Shown one piece after another: positions 60,355 through 64,000 of a stretch of DNA of 64,000 nucleotides; position 1 is the stretch's first letter, and each line of letters starts with the position of its first letter. The notes under the pieces are model-generated. The model saw only the letters and a program-made list of their open reading frames with translations. It was not told the origin of the DNA and did no database searches. The stretch is from assembly GCA_029747585.1 (NCBI GenBank), contig JAPEVF010000143.1, forward strand, positions 1 through 64,000. Reading direction: 5' to 3'. The stretch is from Pleurotus djamor. Its lineage: Eukaryota; Basidiomycota; Agaricomycetes; Agaricales; Pleurotaceae. A program made the position numbers and the translations under genes.

Positions 60355-61864
60355 TCATCGCCAAACGTGGCTCGGGCGTGGAACGCTCCTCGAGAGCGGG
60401 GATGCTGCGACATGTTTAGTCGAGCGCAGCGGGGTAGTGGTAGGTGATGCAGTGGTAAAATGGGGGTTTCGCGCGGGACGCAGTGATGATTTGGCATGTA
60501 GATGATGGGGACGGCTTGGCGCTGCTATATTTTCGTCCTGGTGTCGGGAAGCAGGAGGTCGAGGAGGTGTAGGAGCCAAAGTAGGAGCCGCCGGAGGGCG
60601 AGGGCGCCCTTTAATAGCGGGGATCCGGCGTAGAGAAGAAGAGGTAGGGGTAAAAGCCCCCTTCGCTGAAGGTCGAATGGGAGTAGTATCTGGTATAGAG
60701 GCGGGAGGAGCCTGACGTGAAACGAGAGGAGTTCGTGAAGGTCGGGATGCTTTAGAAATACACGAAGGCGAGGATGCATGTTCATCCAATGCGAAAGGAG
60801 TGGTGGTTTTAAGAGTGATAGCGGAGAGCTCAACTTCAGCGGTAAGAGCTTCAGCGAGTATAGTGTCGTTGGTGATCACCGGGAGGCATTCTGCGTTGAG
60901 GCAGCGGACCTCGATATCAAGGTTAAACACGGCCAAGACAGTGTCGTGAATTTCGTCATCGTCGTCATTATCGTTAAATTCATCCGCGTCGTCGCCGTAA
61001 ATATCTGCTTTGAAAGCAGAAATGAGGGCGAATGTTGGTAGCGAGGGCGTAGAAGTGATGGCGGAAGGAAGGGGGAATGGCTCCTCAGAGGCGGTCGCGA
61101 CGTCGGTAACATCGTCGTTGAGTGGGGGTTGAGATAGGAGATCGGCGTGCATTTCAATGGCATCGAGAACTTGAACGATGGCGGTATATCGTTCTGGCTG
61201 ACACATCAAGACAGGCGCCGTTGAGGGGACGACGACGATATCTAGCGTCGTTGCAATATCTTGCTCTTCTTCGAAGTCGAGGCTCTCATCTTTCTGAGCC
61301 TATAACATACAGCAATGTAAGCATGATATAAAGAAGGAGAGGGAGGCGGGGTACGAACCTCGATGTCAACTTCAACCTTCGTATCTTGAGAGACCCCTGC
61401 ATCGACAGGGGCTCTACCTTGACGAAGACGGAGGATGACTTTGACCAGGAGGAGAGCACCGACAACAACACTTGAAGCGACCAAGACGATGCCAATGAGG
61501 AGAGGGATCCTAATACTGGGGCTACCGACGGGGGAGGCAACGACAATGGCAGTTGGGAGTGCGAATGCAGGCATGGTGGCTGGTAGGTTGTCGATAGAGA
61601 TGCTGGTAGGATGGGTTCAAAGTACTGGGGAAGCGATACCTACGGGAGAGATGACTTTATAGCGGTAGCTGAAGATGTGGCTGACCCGCGACCAAGTGTC
61701 GTTTTCGATAGGGGATTTAGGGAAAGGGGTTCTACATCGTCGGAAACATCACCATTCCTCCGAAGCTTGACATTCTCGGTAAGAAATGCGTAAAGTCTGC
61801 GCTGGAGCTCATCCGCACTGCTCTGGGGGCGTAAATCCTCATCGTATCCTTGACTCTGAGCCAT
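60355..61864 (-). CDS. Single-pass membrane protein with disordered tail, unknown
   Basis: Modelled as three exons, 61864-61644, 61602-61359 and 61299-60355, 469 residues with matching phases. The first intron would be only 41 nt. The N-terminal part (MAQSQGYDEDLRP, LYAFLTENVKLRRNG) is hydrophilic. It leads to one long transmembrane helix (RIPLLIGIVLVASSVVVGAL), then a basic stop-transfer LRLRQGR, an acidic segment with ADEFNDNDDDDEIHDT, and a Pro/Ser/Arg-rich tail ending PSHVWR. If the first intron is not real, a shorter protein starts at 61574 (MPAFALPTAI). No family recognised. Divergent from the gene at the right edge. Confidence 0.55.
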
Positions 61865-62513
61865 TGATGAAATCGTGCAGACTTTTCAGGGGGCTCCTGA
61901 TATGTCCTACTCTTGTTTTCGGTGCACTTGCGTCTCGACCACTATCTGACAAGATTCTCAAGTACCGCACCCGAGCGCATAGTTGCGACCATATTTCCTA
62001 CCTTGATCTGTCATCGTCCGCTGGCCCTCCCCAAGCATCGGCGTCCGAGCAGGTCCTATTTGGTCAAGCGAGATCAGTTGGCCTTTAGATCTATACAAGA
62101 ACAAATACAGAAGGAAATACGCCAACCGTGGTCCGTCGTCGCAACCTAACGTCAGGCCTTGGTCTCTAACGACGACCTCGAGCCAGAAATCACCTCAAAC
62201 TCGACTATCTTGGCTGGATTCTAGCAAAGGGGGACCTTTGGATAGGTCGACATCTGCCTGCGCGTGAGTTGAATGTGTTCATGGCTTTGGTCCCTTCTCT
62301 TGCGACTCGTGTACTCAACATGAGGCGTTCAATTTCAGGGTTTTCCTCACTTCGCCGCCATTCCACTTCGCCAACTGCGCTATCGCTACAGTCTATACTG
62401 CTCAAACCCTTCTATCTGCAATTATACCCATTCCTTTGTCACAATCATTGTAATCGGCCTTGTCTTTATCCCTTCCTGATCCATTTTCGTCACGCTGGCC
62501 TACCCTCCGTTCA
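61865..62513. promoter_or_regulatory. Region between divergent genes
   Basis: About 650 bp between two divergent start codons (61864 and 62514), presumably holding both promoters. No clear TATA element. Confidence 0.4.
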
Positions 62514-64000
62514 ATGTCAACTCTGGCCGCACGCCAACCTTCATATTCTGCGCCCCAGACATCCCCAGTTCATCAGTCTAGGAGTGCCAGTGTAACTCGA
62601 GAGGACGATGTCGAGCCATCTGAGGAATGGAAACAGAAGCTTAGGCAGCGAATTGAGGAGGGCTTGCAGGACATGGTGCACGATGCAAAGAGCAACCTTG
62701 AAGCTAAGACGAGGCAGGTCCAGGGCCCCGCTTCTACTTCATATCGCGAGCACCTCTACGCAGAATACGTGGCCGCCCTGAGCGAGATTCGTAAATTGGC
62801 CGCAGAGCAATTCCAAGCTGAATTGGAGAGGGAGCGGCAGGAACGGCGATGGGCGGTAGGGATTGCTCTGACACCTGGCTGGGACGAGGCCCTCAAGCAG
62901 GAACAACAGTCTATTCTTGACACCATTCAGAAGGCCGGAAAGTCGGACGACTTCATAGACCTGTCGCCACAATCAACTCGACCACCCTACTCTGCGGCGA
63001 GAGCGCCGCCAACGGATCCGATATCCAGACGGGATGGATCTATGCACCCACCATACCCCGGGAGCCCTTCGATCCCTGATTCTGTTTCTCGTAGGGATGG
63101 TCAAACTTACGTTCGAACCGCTGATGCGTATAGGTCACCAGCTCCGCCAGACTCTGCTTCGCGTCGCGAGGGTTTCGGGTCTGGTGTACCACGCTCTCAA
63201 GACTATGCTGGTCTATCGCGCGATCGCGACACCCTGTCAATCCGCTCAAGTGACTCCGGATACGCCACTGGGACAACTTTCGTCGATGAGCCCGAAGAAA
63301 CTCTCCCACTCAGACCGAAACGACGGTCTGATGCGTCCTCTCATATTGAACGTCCGTCAGAAGATCCCGAACGCCCACCTGAGCCCTCAGGTAGACCCTT
63401 CGATCGTTCATCGGCACGCTCAATTTCTGAGCGCCATACCACATCGCCTCCTCGTATCCCGGAACTCTGGAAACCCTCTATCTCTCCCGAAGAGGACATC
63501 GCCTCATCGCGGCCATATCAGATGGCAAGACGCGGTAGTACTGCTAGTATGAAGTCAAATAATTCTGGATCGGCTAGTTATCGCTCGCCATCAACGAGTG
63601 CTATCCCAGAACGCATACGAGAGCATGTTGAGGCTGACGGGTCGGGCGAACGTGAACGGGACAGAGACAGAGACCGGGATCGAGAAAGGTCAAGGACTCA
63701 GGAGATCCAGATGTCGCCGTCACCTTGGGCTTACGACAAACCTCGTGAAAGACATGACTCCACCTCGTTCCGCACTGACAATAGGCAAGGTTCAATGAGT
63801 GAGTACCCCGTGCCTAGGGAACTTCAGCGCCGCATATATTTGTCGCATAAAACATCTTCACTAACATGCTGGTTAGATACTCAGCAGCGGAGACCTCAGA
63901 CTGTGGAAGAGCTAGAATATCAAAGCATGCAACATACAAGCTACACTAGCTGGTTCTCGGATCCTAATGCCAAAGTCATCCCGCCCCCATCGGCTCGTTT
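62514..64000 (+). CDS. Charged, disordered protein, runs off the window
   Basis: The frame from the ATG at 62514 stays open for more than 420 codons to a splice donor in TCAATGA|GTGAGT near 63797, and continues after an acceptor ending near 63875 (TQQRRPQTVEELEYQS) to the window edge. The N-terminal part is likely helical or coiled coil (EEWKQKLRQRIEEGLQDMVH; YVAALSEIRKLAAEQFQAEL). The rest is Ser/Pro/Arg-rich with RSxS-type sites and an Arg/Asp alternation (RERDRDRDRDRERSR) as in RNA-processing or cytoskeletal proteins. No catalytic domain appears in the visible part. Not recognised; the deciding part may lie beyond 64000. Confidence 0.7.
   Translation, partial: MSTLAARQPSYSAPQTSPVHQSRSASVTREDDVEPSEEWKQKLRQRIEEGLQDMVHDAKSNLEAKTRQVQGPASTSYREHLYAEYVAALSEIRKLAAEQFQAELERERQERRWAVGIALTPGWDEALKQEQQSILDTIQKAGKSDDFIDLSPQSTRPPYSAARAPPTDPISRRDGSMHPPYPGSPSIPDSVSRRDGQTYVRTADAYRSPAPPDSASRREGFGSGVPRSQDYAGLSRDRDTLSIRSSDSGYATGTTFVDEPEETLPLRPKRRSDASSHIERPSEDPERPPEPSGRPFDRSSARSISERHTTSPPRIPELWKPSISPEEDIASSRPYQMARRGSTASMKSNNSGSASYRSPSTSAIPERIREHVEADGSGERERDRDRDRDRERSRTQEIQMSPSPWAYDKPRERHDSTSFRTDNRQGSMSEYPVPRELQRRIYLSHKTSSLTCWLDTQQRRPQTVEELEYQSMQHTSYTSWFSDPNAKVIPPPSAR

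Noticed and set aside
1..64000. tRNA genes, rRNA and CRISPR arrays
   Set aside because: No T-loop and acceptor-stem pairs, no rRNA text and no regular repeat-spacer pattern were found by eye.

Overview
This is nuclear DNA of a filamentous basidiomycete, most likely an Agaricomycete mushroom-former. The genes are packed on both strands and cut by many 41-90 nt GT-AG introns. The window carries two multi-exon seven-helix proteins of the DUF6534 type, an aryl-alcohol-oxidase-like GMC enzyme, and fungal forms of Dcp1, Sin1 and Prp3. It is a draft assembly: single Ns are scattered through it (dense at 14.5-20 kb and 43-46 kb) and there is one scaffold gap of about 1 kb at 43.6-44.6 kb. Gene models were built by hand from reading frames, splice sites and protein-family similarity. 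For many of them the summed exon length is a multiple of three, which supports the splice choices.

Left part (1-9 kb): about 2.4 kb with no convincing gene, an F-box-like protein on the minus strand, a poorly understood stretch, a near-perfect AT-rich inverted repeat of about 690 bp (5722-6409), then a 13-exon aldehyde dehydrogenase. 9-14.3 kb: a possible small CxxC protein, a DUF6534 membrane protein, and transaldolase.

Housekeeping block (14.4-35.3 kb): a large disordered protein of unknown function, the TORC2 subunit Sin1/Avo1, mitochondrial ribosomal protein uS8m, an HDAC8-like histone deacetylase, the U4/U6 snRNP protein Prp3 (with a 4-nt micro-exon), a small basic protein that may be mitochondrial, a MATE transporter, the decapping factor Dcp1 and mitochondrial ribosomal protein uL16m. 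Two pairs (Sin1/uS8m and Prp3/basic protein) are divergent across about 190-245 bp and probably share promoters.

Accessory block (35.7-58.3 kb): a secreted GMC oxidase convergent with an MFS transporter of the allantoate/anion permease type, a second DUF6534 protein, the gap, glutamate decarboxylase, snurportin-1, a tandem duplicate pair of MFS transporters, and a secreted type-B carboxylesterase. The esterase and both transporters lie on one strand, so extracellular ester cleavage linked to uptake is possible, but this is inference. Right end (58.9-64 kb): a Ser/Thr-rich ORF, a single-pass membrane protein with a disordered tail, and a charged, disordered protein that runs off the window.

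The most unusual items are the long inverted repeat, the Prp3 micro-exon, two GC-AG introns, an in-frame TAG in the large disordered gene, and the duplicated transporters. I saw no clear new multi-gene system.
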